From the NCBI GenBank assembly GCA_001872605.1, contig MNXM01000284.1, positions 1 to 41,648 of the forward strand: 41,648 nt of DNA. The letters run 5' to 3'. Numbering within the stretch: the stretch's first letter is position 1; every line of letters starts with the position of its first letter. Shown here one piece after another: positions 21,847-30,486 of this stretch. This DNA is from Armatimonadetes bacterium CG2_30_59_28 (GTDB lineage Bacteria; Armatimonadota; Abditibacteriia; CG2-30-59-28). The notes under the pieces were generated by a model. That model was not told the origin of the DNA and made no database searches. It was given only the letters and a program-made list of their open reading frames with translations. The position numbers and the translations under genes were made by a program.

Positions 21847-24800
21847 TGGACCGGGAAGTCGGGCCCGCTGCGCGGACTTCGATTCGCGAAAGAGTACATC
21901 CTCGAATCCGGTTCGGCAAGTCTCAAGGCTCGACAGACGATCTCCAATGTGGGTTTGGCGCGCGCTTCGGTTGGCTTGCGGCAGCAGCACGTGGTCAGCT
22001 TTGACGGGGCCTTTGATCCGGCCGTTCACCTTCCACTCGCACCCGGTCCAGCAGGTGTGATCGTGCGGGACAACATGAAATTCTACCGCGACTTCGTGGA
22101 CGGCTGGATGGCGGTCGTGGATGCCAAGAAGGGGAACGGTCTGGTCACGGAACTGAACTATGACCAGTTGGACCAGGAACTCTTCTGGCTGCAGCCGGAG
22201 TCGCACAACACGACAGTTGAATGGTTGTATACCCCGGTCACGTTGAACCCCTCGGAGCGATGGGAGACAGAAACCCGCGCGGCTGTCTTCACCGGACTCA
22301 ATCGTGTTTCCTTCGCTCGACCCGAGCTGGTCGGGAATCTCACACACGAAGGAGACGCGCTTCAGCTCTCCGTGTTCGGTCTCGAAAGCGGGGAGTGGCG
22401 AGTCGCGGGCGCGGCGCAGCCGGGGGACAGGAAGTTGGAGGATAGAACCCTCTCTGTTGCCGCAGGGAAGATCAGCAGTCTGAACTGGCCAATTGGAGAG
22501 TCGCGAGTCAAGTGGGCGAATCTGACGCTGCAACGAGCGGCAGCCAAATACGAGATTCCTATCCGACTTGTGCCAGTCTCCGAAGCAGCCGATTTCAGGA
22601 TCGCCGCGGCGAAGAAGAATCCCCCACCCCTCGTAAAAGGTCCGTTGCCGGAGAAGATCGCCATCCGCGCGGATGAACAGAAGAAGGGATCGAGAATCCG
22701 CGTCCTTTCCGTCGCGGCGTCAGGGGAGGCCACCGACCTCACCTATCGCGCGCTGCGCGGGCGCGACCGCGTTCGCCATTTCCTGTCCGACAGGTCGGAG
22801 TTTGAGGTGGACTGCGCCCAGGACGCGACGCTTCTTTCCTTTCTGCCCAGGCTTTACTCCTACCATGTGCTGGTCATCGACGGTGCGCCGGGCAACCTGT
22901 TAGAGCCATACATTGCAGACCTGCAGAAGTGGGTGGAAAGCGGAAGAGGTCTTGTCCTGTTGGGCGGGCCGCTGAGTTTCGGGGGCAGCGATCCTCAACT
23001 GCCCAACTGGAAATCCCTCGCTCCGCTCCTGCCTGTCTCGATCCTTCAGTCCCCGGACTACGTCGTACAGAAGCCAGTTCTCGAAGGCGAGCGAAGAAAG
23101 TATCGCGAGTCGGGCGGGGAGAGAGAATACGTGATAGTGACCCACCCCGACGGCAAGGAGCCGTTTGCTGTGCCCGCTGAGGAGGCACCCGCCTTCCCGA
23201 CCCATGGGTGGTTGGCACAGGGGCGGAGGATACAGACCGTACTTCCCGAACATCCCGTCGCGAAGGACATCGACCTGGCTTCCCTGGCACCCTCGTATCA
23301 CCGTGTGGCGGTGCTTCCCGGCAGTGAAGTCATTGCTGAAATGACCGCAAGCTCCGCGTCTGCTGCGACCCGAGAGCCGATTCTCGTCACAAGGAAGCTT
23401 GGCAGCGGCCGTGTCGTGGTCTTCCTGGCAGGCGACCTGTGCAGGCTGCACGCGTGGCCGCAGACACCGGAGCTTGTGGCTCGAATGGTCACGTGGGCAT
23501 CCGGACGTGCAGTGGTCTCCCGAATGCCTCCTGCACTCGTTCCGGACCCGGTTGGCATCCGACTCAACTTCCATCGCAAACGCGCCTGGCTTCGGGGGGA
23601 GAAAGCGCCCTTCACCGTGGAACGATTGACCGACCAGCGCGAGGCTCTCCAGGTAACCGTCCGTCTCATCGATGAATATGGGCAGCAGGTCGCGCAGCAG
23701 CAACTCGCCCTTGCCGCCGACAAACCGTCTTGCGACGGCGTCCTCGACCTGGCCGACCTGGCCTTCGGGGCTTACCGTGTCGAAGCGGAGGTTGCCGGCG
23801 GCTTTCGGAGCGTGGACCGAATTGCGGTCGTGCCGCCGGTGAGTGCGGACTTCCCTGTGCTTTACTATGGCTGCGGCATGAGCAAGTACCAGGGAACCAC
23901 ACTTGAAAGTCTTGCGAAGGCGGACCTGCTCGCCGAACAGACGAACGTCCTCTTCACCGGTCGTCTGAGTCCGCCGACCACCGACGTTCGCGAGTTGCTC
24001 GATCACTGCGCCGAGAAAGGGATGGGAGTGCTGTTCTGGGATCGGCAGATTACGTCCATGGGTCCGCCGGACTGGAGGGCAAACGTTCAGCGTCACCCCG
24101 ACAAGATCAGCGCCGCCGTGCAGCAGGTTGTCGAGATCATGAAGGACTACGACCGCCATCCGGCTGCTTTTGGTATCTTTCTGGCTGATGAAGGGTCCAG
24201 CTTCAGCTACACCGATTACGACAGGAAAATCTTCCGAGAGAAGTACGGCATGGAGATGCCCGTCCCTCCGGCAACGGAACAGGAGCGGGCGCGGTCTCCC
24301 GTACTGAATCCGCCGAAGCCAACCGGCGAGGAAGAATTCAGGCTGCGGCTCAATTTGGCAGACTACCAATCCGAGAGTCTCGACCTCCTCTTCTCTGCGG
24401 CGGCGAAAGAACTGAGGCAGCGTTTCCCCAAACTGGTCGTTACTTCGTTGTTCACCATCTCAAGTCCGGGACAGTACGGTGTCTTCATGGACCGGGTATT
24501 TCGTCCCCTCGACAACCTGCTCGTCGATATCTACCCCGCGAGCGTCCACGGTGTCGCGCAATGCCAGGCGATGTATGCCATGCTCCGGTCAGCGGCGGCC
24601 CGCGCCAAGAAGCCCTGGTGGCTGGTCGCGGCAAGTTGGCGCAACAACCCCGCCGGAGCAAGGATGCAATACTGGATGGCGTTGGGGTCTGCAATGCGTG
24701 GCCTGGGTTGGTACTCCACGGTGGACTCTCTGCAAAGCGACGTGTGGGAGGCGTTGATTCCCTACAACCAGAAGCTGCTTGAATATGGTCCGCTGCTCGC

Positions 24801-25677
24801 GCGGTGGGAGAAGCCGGCCAGTAAGATCGCCGTGCTGTATGCCGATGCGGAAGTCGCCCGCACGGATTACTCCGACCACCACCGAGGTTTGTATCAGGTC
24901 TTCTCTGAACTCTACGCCCACGACCTGTATGCTGACACCGTGACCGAGGCTCAGCTTCGCGACGGTTCGGTCAACGAGTATGAGACGCTCGTCCTTCCCC
25001 GCAACCTGCAGCTTGAGCGAGATGTGGTGGAGAAGATTACCGACTTCGCCCGCCGCAAACCGGTCTACCTGGGACCGGAAACGCTGGTCGCCATCCCGGG
25101 CGCAAAGCCCTTCGACGCGGCCGAGATCCGCAAACGTATCCGGCCGGACTTCACCAGCCCCGATGCCAACGTGTACGTAGAACCGCTGATCTCCGGCGAC
25201 CTGCATTACGCCATCGCCTACAACCGCAACCCCGTCCCCATTGAGGAGACCATCACCGCGAGGGATTTCGTCCCGGTGGCAGTCTACGACCTGTGGACGG
25301 GCGAACGGTTCCCGGTGAAAGGTTGCAGTGCCACGGTTAAGCTCGCTCCCTACGAAGGCCGCATGCTGGCATGGCTGCCGTTTGATCCGGCGAAGCTTGT
25401 CGTGGAAGTGAAGGGGAAGCCATCGCCGGGAAACGCAGTGACCGTCGCTGTAAGTCAGTCGGCGCAAGGCAACAGGCGCGGCTTATTGCCGCTCAGCGTT
25501 GACGTGTTCGCACCTGACGGATCGCGAGTCGCTGGTTATTCCTTCAAGGCTGTCATGGTTGACGGTCGGCTGTCCTTCCCCATTCAGTTCGTGAAGAACG
25601 ATCCGGCTGGCAAGTGGCGCATCGTGGTCACCGACCTTGTGACGCGAAGGACGGTTGAGGCTTTGGTGCCCCGTTGA
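21847..25677 (+). CDS. Large secreted GH42-like protein, C-terminal part after the TAG
   Basis: About 1276 residues in the frame of the 20620 gene; the first possible separate start is GTG 21949. After beta-rich sequence comes a class I amidotransferase-like domain (YSYHVLVIDGAPGNLLEPYI; GRGLVLLGGPLSFGG; ILVTRKLGSGRVVVFLAGDL). Then follows a TIM-barrel region beginning DFPVLYYGCGMSKYQGTTLE, with FGIFLADEGSSFSYTDYD (likely acid/base Glu), LLVDIYPASVHG, KKPWWLVAASW and a second amidotransferase-like fold (KIAVLYADAE; LYQVFSELYAHDLYADTV), reminiscent of the GH42 barrel plus trimerisation domain. Such enzymes cut beta-linked galactose or related sugars outside the cytoplasm, but the real substrate is unknown. 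Without readthrough this part has no signal peptide. Confidence 0.7.
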   Translation, partial: WTGKSGPLRGLRFAKEYILESGSASLKARQTISNVGLARASVGLRQQHVVSFDGAFDPAVHLPLAPGPAGVIVRDNMKFYRDFVDGWMAVVDAKKGNGLVTELNYDQLDQELFWLQPESHNTTVEWLYTPVTLNPSERWETETRAAVFTGLNRVSFARPELVGNLTHEGDALQLSVFGLESGEWRVAGAAQPGDRKLEDRTLSVAAGKISSLNWPIGESRVKWANLTLQRAAAKYEIPIRLVPVSEAADFRIAAAKKNPPPLVKGPLPEKIAIRADEQKKGSRIRVLSVAASGEATDLTYRALRGRDRVRHFLSDRSEFEVDCAQDATLLSFLPRLYSYHVLVIDGAPGNLLEPYIADLQKWVESGRGLVLLGGPLSFGGSDPQLPNWKSLAPLLPVSILQSPDYVVQKPVLEGERRKYRESGGEREYVIVTHPDGKEPFAVPAEEAPAFPTHGWLAQGRRIQTVLPEHPVAKDIDLASLAPSYHRVAVLPGSEVIAEMTASSASAATREPILVTRKLGSGRVVVFLAGDLCRLHAWPQTPELVARMVTWASGRAVVSRMPPALVPDPVGIRLNFHRKRAWLRGEKAPFTVERLTDQREALQVTVRLIDEYGQQVAQQQLALAADKPSCDGVLDLADLAFGAYRVEAEVAGGFRSVDRIAVVPPVSADFPVLYYGCGMSKYQGTTLESLAKADLLAEQTNVLFTGRLSPPTTDVRELLDHCAEKGMGVLFWDRQITSMGPPDWRANVQRHPDKISAAVQQVVEIMKDYDRHPAAFGIFLADEGSSFSYTDYDRKIFREKYGMEMPVPPATEQERARSPVLNPPKPTGEEEFRLRLNLADYQSESLDLLFSAAAKELRQRFPKLVVTSLFTISSPGQYGVFMDRVFRPLDNLLVDIYPASVHGVAQCQAMYAMLRSAAARAKKPWWLVAASWRNNPAGARMQYWMALGSAMRGLGWYSTVDSLQSDVWEALIPYNQKLLEYGPLLARWEKPASKIAVLYADAEVARTDYSDHHRGLYQVFSELYAHDLYADTVTEAQLRDGSVNEYETLVLPRNLQLERDVVEKITDFARRKPVYLGPETLVAIPGAKPFDAAEIRKRIRPDFTSPDANVYVEPLISGDLHYAIAYNRNPVPIEETITARDFVPVAVYDLWTGERFPVKGCSATVKLAPYEGRMLAWLPFDPAKLVVEVKGKPSPGNAVTVAVSQSAQGNRRGLLPLSVDVFAPDGSRVAGYSFKAVMVDGRLSFPIQFVKNDPAGKWRIVVTDLVTRRTVEALVPR

Positions 25678-25830
25678 GATTCATCCTGGCGCGATTCCAT
25701 ATCTGCTTGGACATGCGTGCGGGTGGCGACATGGTAGCTTATCGGGCATACCGTGTGGTACTATTGGCCACGGGAATTTCGGAAGCAGAGCAATGTTGGG
25801 CGCCGCACCTGCTGAAGGGAGAAAGCAACC

Positions 25831-26202
25831 GTGCCGTATCGCACATCACCAATACACGTTCCAGAGCGGGAGTCGGGCAGCGCCTCTGACAGGGGAGTCG
25901 CACCAATTGATGCGACGCGCCTCAGCCGGCTTGACTTTGCCCACTTTGGTCTCTTCTGGGACCGGCCGGGCATGAACAACGATCGTTTCCTGGCTATCCT
26001 TTCCGATCCATCGAACCCCGAGCACCGTTGGGCGTGGGTGAGAACGCTTGAGCGGATCCCCTCATCCGTGTTGACACGGAACGTAACGCTTTCGGAATTG
26101 CAACGCATTATCAGGCTTGTGCGGCTTCGCCCGCCTCTGCAAGGAGCATGGGAAAGTGCCATCGACTATTGGTCCCAGGAAACACGGCGTCGTCCCGAGT
26201 AG
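25831..26202 (+). CDS. Hypothetical protein preceding an AbiEii-like nucleotidyltransferase
   Basis: 123 residues, GTG start with AAGGGAG about nine bases upstream. Recognisable stretches: LDFAHFGLFWDRPGMNNDRF, LAILSDPSNPEHRWAWVRTL and ERIPSSVLTRNVTLSELQRI. The sequence HRWAWVRTLER.PS..L....L.EL is common in small bacterial proteins encoded next to nucleotidyltransferase AbiEii/AbiGii-type toxins. It overlaps the next gene by about 47 bases if that gene starts at 26156. It is a candidate antitoxin; no DNA-binding motif is evident. Confidence 0.65.
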   Translation: MPYRTSPIHVPERESGSASDRGVAPIDATRLSRLDFAHFGLFWDRPGMNNDRFLAILSDPSNPEHRWAWVRTLERIPSSVLTRNVTLSELQRIIRLVRLRPPLQGAWESAIDYWSQETRRRPE

Positions 26203-26848
26203 TGTGATCGCCTCCATCGATCGTTTCTTCGCCCTGCGCGATTGGGCGGGACTTTGGCTGACGGGTGGTACCTGCCTGGCCGAATTCTATTTCGGGCATC
26301 GCGTCTCACTGGATATTGACCTGTTCACGGCGGACGAGGAATTGCTCCAAGCCGCCAGATTCTCCTTGCAGCAGCCACGGGTCTTTGGGGAACTTGGGGA
26401 GGTCGAGACAATGCGCGTGACCCCTTTCTTCTGCCAGTTCCTCCTTCGGTCGCCCGCAGGCGATACGGTGAAGATTGATCTCTCCAGAGACCTCCCGATT
26501 AAGATTTCAAACAAAGCACGATGTGGACAGATCTGGCTCGATTCGCTCCCGGATCTCGCCTCAAACAAAATGGGTTGTCTCGTCCACCGGGAAGAGGTCA
26601 AGGACTACGTGGACCTTTATTACCTGTTGCCGCATCTCGGGTTGGACGCCGAAGCCGCCATTCGACTGGGGCTGGAAAAGGAAGCAGGACTCGACCCATT
26701 GATCGTTGCCGCGCAACTGCAGTTTATTCAGGGCCATCCGAGACCTGACTTCCTCATCGCCGACATCGCGTGGGACGACGTCCAAGAGTACTTTCGCAGA
26801 TTCCGTGAGGAAGTATTGCGGATCATGCAACCGCCTGAGAAACTATGA
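26156..26848 (+). CDS. AbiEii/AbiGii-family nucleotidyltransferase-like toxin
   Basis: 230 residues if started at the GTG at 26156 (AGGAG nine bases upstream); GTG 26204 and TTG 26117 are alternatives. Core: FFALRDWAGLWLTGGTCLAE, FYFGHRVSLDIDLFTADEEL, VKIDLSRDLP, then MGCLVHREEVKDYVDLYYLL. The pattern LTGGT.LA....GHR.S.DIDLF, with the paired Asp of a nucleotidyltransferase, and K...R...KD..DLY.L defines the AbiEii (DUF1814) family. Relatives act as type IV toxin or phage-abortive-infection components that modify RNA with nucleotides. It forms a two-gene unit with the preceding small gene, inserted between polysaccharide-related genes. Confidence 0.85.
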   Translation: MPSTIGPRKHGVVPSSVIASIDRFFALRDWAGLWLTGGTCLAEFYFGHRVSLDIDLFTADEELLQAARFSLQQPRVFGELGEVETMRVTPFFCQFLLRSPAGDTVKIDLSRDLPIKISNKARCGQIWLDSLPDLASNKMGCLVHREEVKDYVDLYYLLPHLGLDAEAAIRLGLEKEAGLDPLIVAAQLQFIQGHPRPDFLIADIAWDDVQEYFRRFREEVLRIMQPPEKL

Positions 26849-26915
26849 AGAGGACTGGCGTCGCATTGCCATTTAGCTCCACATCCCAGATTCTCTGAAG
26901 AATTGGAGACAAGAC

Positions 26916-27767
26916 ATGCCAATGAAGACCAACCTTTTCCAGTTCCGTTTGCAATCCAGTTTCGTCTGGTGTATCGCCGTCACGGCTCTTGCGTGCGGCA
27001 AGGGCCGTCTCATTGCATCCGCAACGGGCGCCGATGAGCGTGAGGCGAAGAACAGTCTCGGTATGCAGTTTGTCCTTATCCCCGCGGGGGAGTTTACGAT
27101 GGGCTCCGGCAAGGACTTCAATGATGTCCCGCAACGGAAGGTCAAAATCACCAAGTCCTTCTATCTGTCTGTTTGCGAAGTAACCCAGGCGGAATTCAAA
27201 CAGGTGATGGGTCTCAACCCCAGTTGGTACGCTTACAAGGGAGACCGCCGTCCGGTGGAATGCGTGAGTTGGTTCGACGCGGCGGAGTTCTGCGAGCGCC
27301 TCGGTAAGAAGAAAGGAAAGACCTATCGCCTGCCGACAGAGGCGGAGTGGGAGTATGCCTGCAAGGCAGGAGTCGAGTGGATGGCGGCAACGGGTCCGAA
27401 TGAACTGACGGGCATCAGCGAGTTTGCCTGGACGCCCTCGAACACGCTGACCGAAACTTACCCAGTCGGTACGAAGAAGCCCAATCCCTGGGGGCTCTAC
27501 GACATGCTCGGCAATGTCTATGAATGGTGTTCGGATTGGTACAACGACATCGCCTACCGCAACGCGGCCGCAGTTGATCCAACGGGGCCGGAGCAGAGCA
27601 GCAACACGCTGAACCAGGGCGGCAAGGTTTCCCGCGGCGGCTCATCTCTGGGCGGGGGCATGAACTGCCTGCGCACCAATCGCTGCACATCGACGGCAAG
27701 AAATGCCTGGACGCCGTATGCGCGACATCGAAGTGTCGGATTTCGGGTAGTTCTTGAGAAAGAGTAA
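26916..27767 (+). CDS. Secreted FGE/SUMF1-fold protein, first copy (one catalytic Cys missing)
   Basis: 283 residues. The N-terminal hydrophobic segment (FVWCIAVTALACGKG) may be a signal or lipoprotein peptide. The FGE-sulfatase fold is complete: FVLIPAGEFTMGSGKDFNDV, VCEVTQAEFKQVMG, YRLPTEAEWEYACKAG, GLYDMLGNVYEWCSDWY, KVSRGGSSLGGGMNCLR and SVGFRV. In true formylglycine-generating enzymes the loop after RGGS has two Cys, three and eight residues on. Here the first is Gly and only the second (in MNC) remains, so classic sulfatase activation is unlikely. Bacterial FGE-fold proteins often have other oxygenase or carbohydrate-related roles. No sulfatase gene lies in the window. Confidence 0.85.
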   Translation: MPMKTNLFQFRLQSSFVWCIAVTALACGKGRLIASATGADEREAKNSLGMQFVLIPAGEFTMGSGKDFNDVPQRKVKITKSFYLSVCEVTQAEFKQVMGLNPSWYAYKGDRRPVECVSWFDAAEFCERLGKKKGKTYRLPTEAEWEYACKAGVEWMAATGPNELTGISEFAWTPSNTLTETYPVGTKKPNPWGLYDMLGNVYEWCSDWYNDIAYRNAAAVDPTGPEQSSNTLNQGGKVSRGGSSLGGGMNCLRTNRCTSTARNAWTPYARHRSVGFRVVLEKE

Positions 27768-27770
27768 CCA

Positions 27771-27960
27771 AAGGGGATAGGGAGATAAGGGAGATGGGGA
27801 TTTCAGAAGGCAGTTTTCGGCTTGAGTCGGAACAACCTTGTATGGGCATCTCCTTATCTCCCCGATCCCCACAATCTCCCCTCTTACACCCTCTGAACAC
27901 CGAGAACTGAACACTGAATCCTGAACACTGAACACTGGTCCCACCGGAGGTATCTGAACC
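27771..27960. repeat. Imperfect palindrome and ACTGAACACTGAA repeats between genes
   Basis: Arms 27774-27800 (GGGGATAGGGAGATAAGGGA type) and 27843-27870 are imperfect reverse complements. They are followed by tandem GAACACTGAA units (27896-27936), of the same character as the TCAGT loops elsewhere. No gene is seen. Confidence 0.7.
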
Positions 27961-29409
27961 ATGCACAACAACAAACAATTCAGTCTGTTCATACGAGTCG
28001 CACGACCGATTCTTTGCTCCTGTCTGCTGTTGGTCGCCCTTGCCCGATCAGCCTCTGCAGCGTTGGAGGTGAAACCCACCGATTCCGTTGACAGCCTCAA
28101 TGCCAAGATTCGTTCCCTGGCCGAGGAGGGAGGCGGTGAGGTGCATTTTCCGGCAGGGATCTACACGATGGACGCGCCCTTGCTGTTAGGAGACAACATC
28201 ACGGTCCGCGGCGACGGTCCGGGGGCGGTGTTGATCGCCTCTGACAGGTTCGACGAATTCCTCGTCCAGAACAAGGTCTATGGCGACGCGCCGGATATTA
28301 ACCTGTTTTTCTCTCCGAAGAGCGATTACGTTGGGATGCTGAATGTCAGGAAGGCGCGGGGAGTTCGCGTCAGCGGTATCACGCTTCGCGGCAGCCGCGA
28401 GAAGGTGCGCGCATTGATGGGCGTGCTGGTGCACGACTCCGAGGATGTCTCGATTCGGGATGTGACGATTGAGGACTGCGGTTCATCCGGTTTGGTGGTC
28501 CTTAGAAGTCACGATGTTACCCTCTCGGAGATCCGCAGTCGTCGCAACCACAACGGCATCATGATCGCTGGCCCTGCTGCGTCGACACACACGCTGTCGG
28601 TTACAAACTGCCGTGTCTCCGACAACCGCTGGAGCGGCATCTACCTCTGCGGGGAAGGTTCGGGGGCTGACAAGGCCAGGAACGGCCCCGCCGATGTCAT
28701 CATCTCCAACAACTTCATCTACCGCCACCTGTGCGATGAGGGTATCAAGTGCTTTGGGTTGAGCGACGCCATCATCACCGGGAACCGCGTGGACTTCGCC
28801 CTGGAAGCCGGTGTTTCGGTGGACGGACAGGACCTCGTCGTCGCCAACAACATCTGCACTCACGTGGATGATGGCATGGACAACAAGGGAAACGGGGTTG
28901 CCTTTCCCTACAGCAACCGCTCCGGCGACAAACTCAACGCTGTGATCCACGGGAACATCGCTCGCAACTGTAACTCCGGCATTTGGTCGGAGGATTTCCG
29001 CCGGGTGGGAGACAAACAACTGCCCATCGGACGGGTCGCCGTCGTGGGGAACGTCAGCGTGGACAATGTGACCGCAGGCATCGGCCACATCATGAAGACC
29101 GACGTAGCCTGCGTCGGCAACGTCTGCGTGGACAACGGCCACTCGCAACCTGATCCGTCTTCCCCGGCGGAGACGAACATGGGGATCATGGTCGGCGGCG
29201 GCACTCACCGGACTACGCTGATGGGAAACGTCATCAGCGACGACCGGGACGAAGCAATGAAGCGTCTCATGTACGGACTGGTGCTGCGCGGTTGCGACGA
29301 TGGCTTCGCCGCCTACAACTACGTTTCCGGCTGCAAGCTGGAGAACGTCAAGCAGCAGGCGCCCGGCAAGAACTACCTACATGAGAAAAATGGGGAAGTG
29401 GGGCGATAG
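27961..29409 (+). CDS. Secreted right-handed parallel beta-helix protein
   Basis: 482 residues. Signal peptide about 1-36 (ILCSCLLLVALARSASA). The start of the mature part, DSVDSLNAKIRSLAEEGGGE then VHFPAGIYTMDAPLLLGDNI, is the pectate-lyase-superfamily opening (G.I.FP.G.Y.....L.....I...G.G...). Repeated coils follow: RKARGVRVSGITLRGSREKV, VSIRDVTIEDCGSSGLVVLR, VTNCRVSDNRWSGIYLCGEG, ISNNFIYRHLCDEGIKCFG. Such proteins are polysaccharide lyases, glycosidases or epimerases, or merely adhesive. I see no family-specific catalytic set, so only the fold is called. Probably extracellular, within the glycan-related gene run. Confidence 0.85.
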   Translation: MHNNKQFSLFIRVARPILCSCLLLVALARSASAALEVKPTDSVDSLNAKIRSLAEEGGGEVHFPAGIYTMDAPLLLGDNITVRGDGPGAVLIASDRFDEFLVQNKVYGDAPDINLFFSPKSDYVGMLNVRKARGVRVSGITLRGSREKVRALMGVLVHDSEDVSIRDVTIEDCGSSGLVVLRSHDVTLSEIRSRRNHNGIMIAGPAASTHTLSVTNCRVSDNRWSGIYLCGEGSGADKARNGPADVIISNNFIYRHLCDEGIKCFGLSDAIITGNRVDFALEAGVSVDGQDLVVANNICTHVDDGMDNKGNGVAFPYSNRSGDKLNAVIHGNIARNCNSGIWSEDFRRVGDKQLPIGRVAVVGNVSVDNVTAGIGHIMKTDVACVGNVCVDNGHSQPDPSSPAETNMGIMVGGGTHRTTLMGNVISDDRDEAMKRLMYGLVLRGCDDGFAAYNYVSGCKLENVKQQAPGKNYLHEKNGEVGR

Positions 29410-29553
29410 CCAGTGGAATCTGGTTACCTCATGGGGTGCACCACGGAAGCAGACAACAGTTGCAGGGCTGAGAACCTGGTGGTGATGCACGCGGTGACCA
29501 TGAAAGGTCCCCCGAAGTGATGGTCCCTGTGTTGCGGTAAGTGCGTGTGTTCG

Positions 29554-29595
29554 TCCCGATTGCATTCGGGAGGATTCGTTCCTCCGGGAACGAAT
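29554..29595 (+). promoter_or_regulatory. Two adjacent hairpins in the intergenic space before the second FGE-fold gene
   Basis: First hairpin TCCCGA (29554-29559)/TCGGGA (29566-29571). The second, ATTCGTTCC (29574-29582)/GGAACGAAT (29587-29595), is a perfect 9-bp stem with a 4-base loop. They lie 48 bases before the ATG at 29644 and lack a T-tract. They could influence transcript stability or end the upstream message. Confidence 0.4.
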
Positions 29596-29643
29596 AGCGA
29601 GAAGGTGGACTCCGTAATCAGCGTGGGAGGAGGGAGCAAGTAG

Positions 29644-30462
29644 ATGAGAGAACACGCGAGGTTTTCGGCAAGGGGTTCCGCGACCTGGTTGCTCTCTGTT
29701 GTGCTGTTGGTTGTGAGCGTGTCGTGGTCTGTCGCCCAGGAGTTGGACATGGTACTGATCCCAGAGGGCAAGTTCACCATGGGCAGTCCGGGGAAAGCGA
29801 TTGACGAGGATGCGGCGGAGAGGCCCGTTCACGAGGTCTCCCTCCCTGCCTTCTACGTCGACAAGTTGGAGGTGACCAACGCTCAGTACGCGCAGTTCCT
29901 GAACGCCGTCAAGCGGACGCAGGGCGAGGACGGGCGCGAGTGGATCGGGGTCAACGAGTATCTTCAGTTAGAGCAGGTGGGGGGTGAGTGGCGCCCGAAG
30001 AAAGGCACAGAGAAGCTGCCGATGGTGAACGTCACCTGGCATGGAGCGACCGCCTACGCGAAGTGGGCCGGCAAACGGCTGCCGACGGAAGCGGAATGGG
30101 AAAAGGCCGCGCGAGGAACGGACGGGCGCAAGTTCCCGTGGGGAGAGACGATGGACGTCAGCAAGTTCCGCCTCGGAGTCGATCAGATGCTCCCCGTCGG
30201 CAGCTTTCCCGGCGGCGCGTCGCCGTACGGATGCCTCGACATGGCGGGTAACGCGTGGGAATGGACGAGTAGCCTCTTCAAGCCCTACGCTTATGTCGCC
30301 ACGGACGGCAGAGAAGATCCCGCCTCGACCGAACGCCGCGTGGCGCGGGGAGGGAGTTGGGCCGGAGAGCCTTTCATCGCCCACGCCGCCTACCGATTCA
30401 GACCCGAGCCAACCTTCAGACATCGGTATCTCGGATTCCGCTGCGCCAAGTCCGCACCGTAG
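29644..30462 (+). CDS. Secreted FGE/SUMF1-fold protein, second copy (both catalytic Cys missing)
   Basis: 272 residues. Signal peptide with core WLLSVVLLVVSVSWSVAQE. FGE-sulfatase fold: DMVLIPEGKFTMGSPGKAID, FYVDKLEVTNAQYAQFLNAV, LPMVNVTWHGATAYAKWAGK, RLPTEAEWEKAARGTDGRKF, GCLDMAGNAWEWTSSLF, RVARGGSWAGEPFIAHAAYR and YLGFRCA. After RGGS there is no Cys at either catalytic position (WAGEPFIA), so it is not a formylglycine-generating enzyme. It is probably a non-catalytic or differently active relative. It precedes the large CBM9/LamG gene by 24 bases and is probably co-transcribed with it. Confidence 0.85.
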   Translation: MREHARFSARGSATWLLSVVLLVVSVSWSVAQELDMVLIPEGKFTMGSPGKAIDEDAAERPVHEVSLPAFYVDKLEVTNAQYAQFLNAVKRTQGEDGREWIGVNEYLQLEQVGGEWRPKKGTEKLPMVNVTWHGATAYAKWAGKRLPTEAEWEKAARGTDGRKFPWGETMDVSKFRLGVDQMLPVGSFPGGASPYGCLDMAGNAWEWTSSLFKPYAYVATDGREDPASTERRVARGGSWAGEPFIAHAAYRFRPEPTFRHRYLGFRCAKSAP

Positions 30463-30486
30463 TCCGACCCAGAGGACGTCCTTGCC

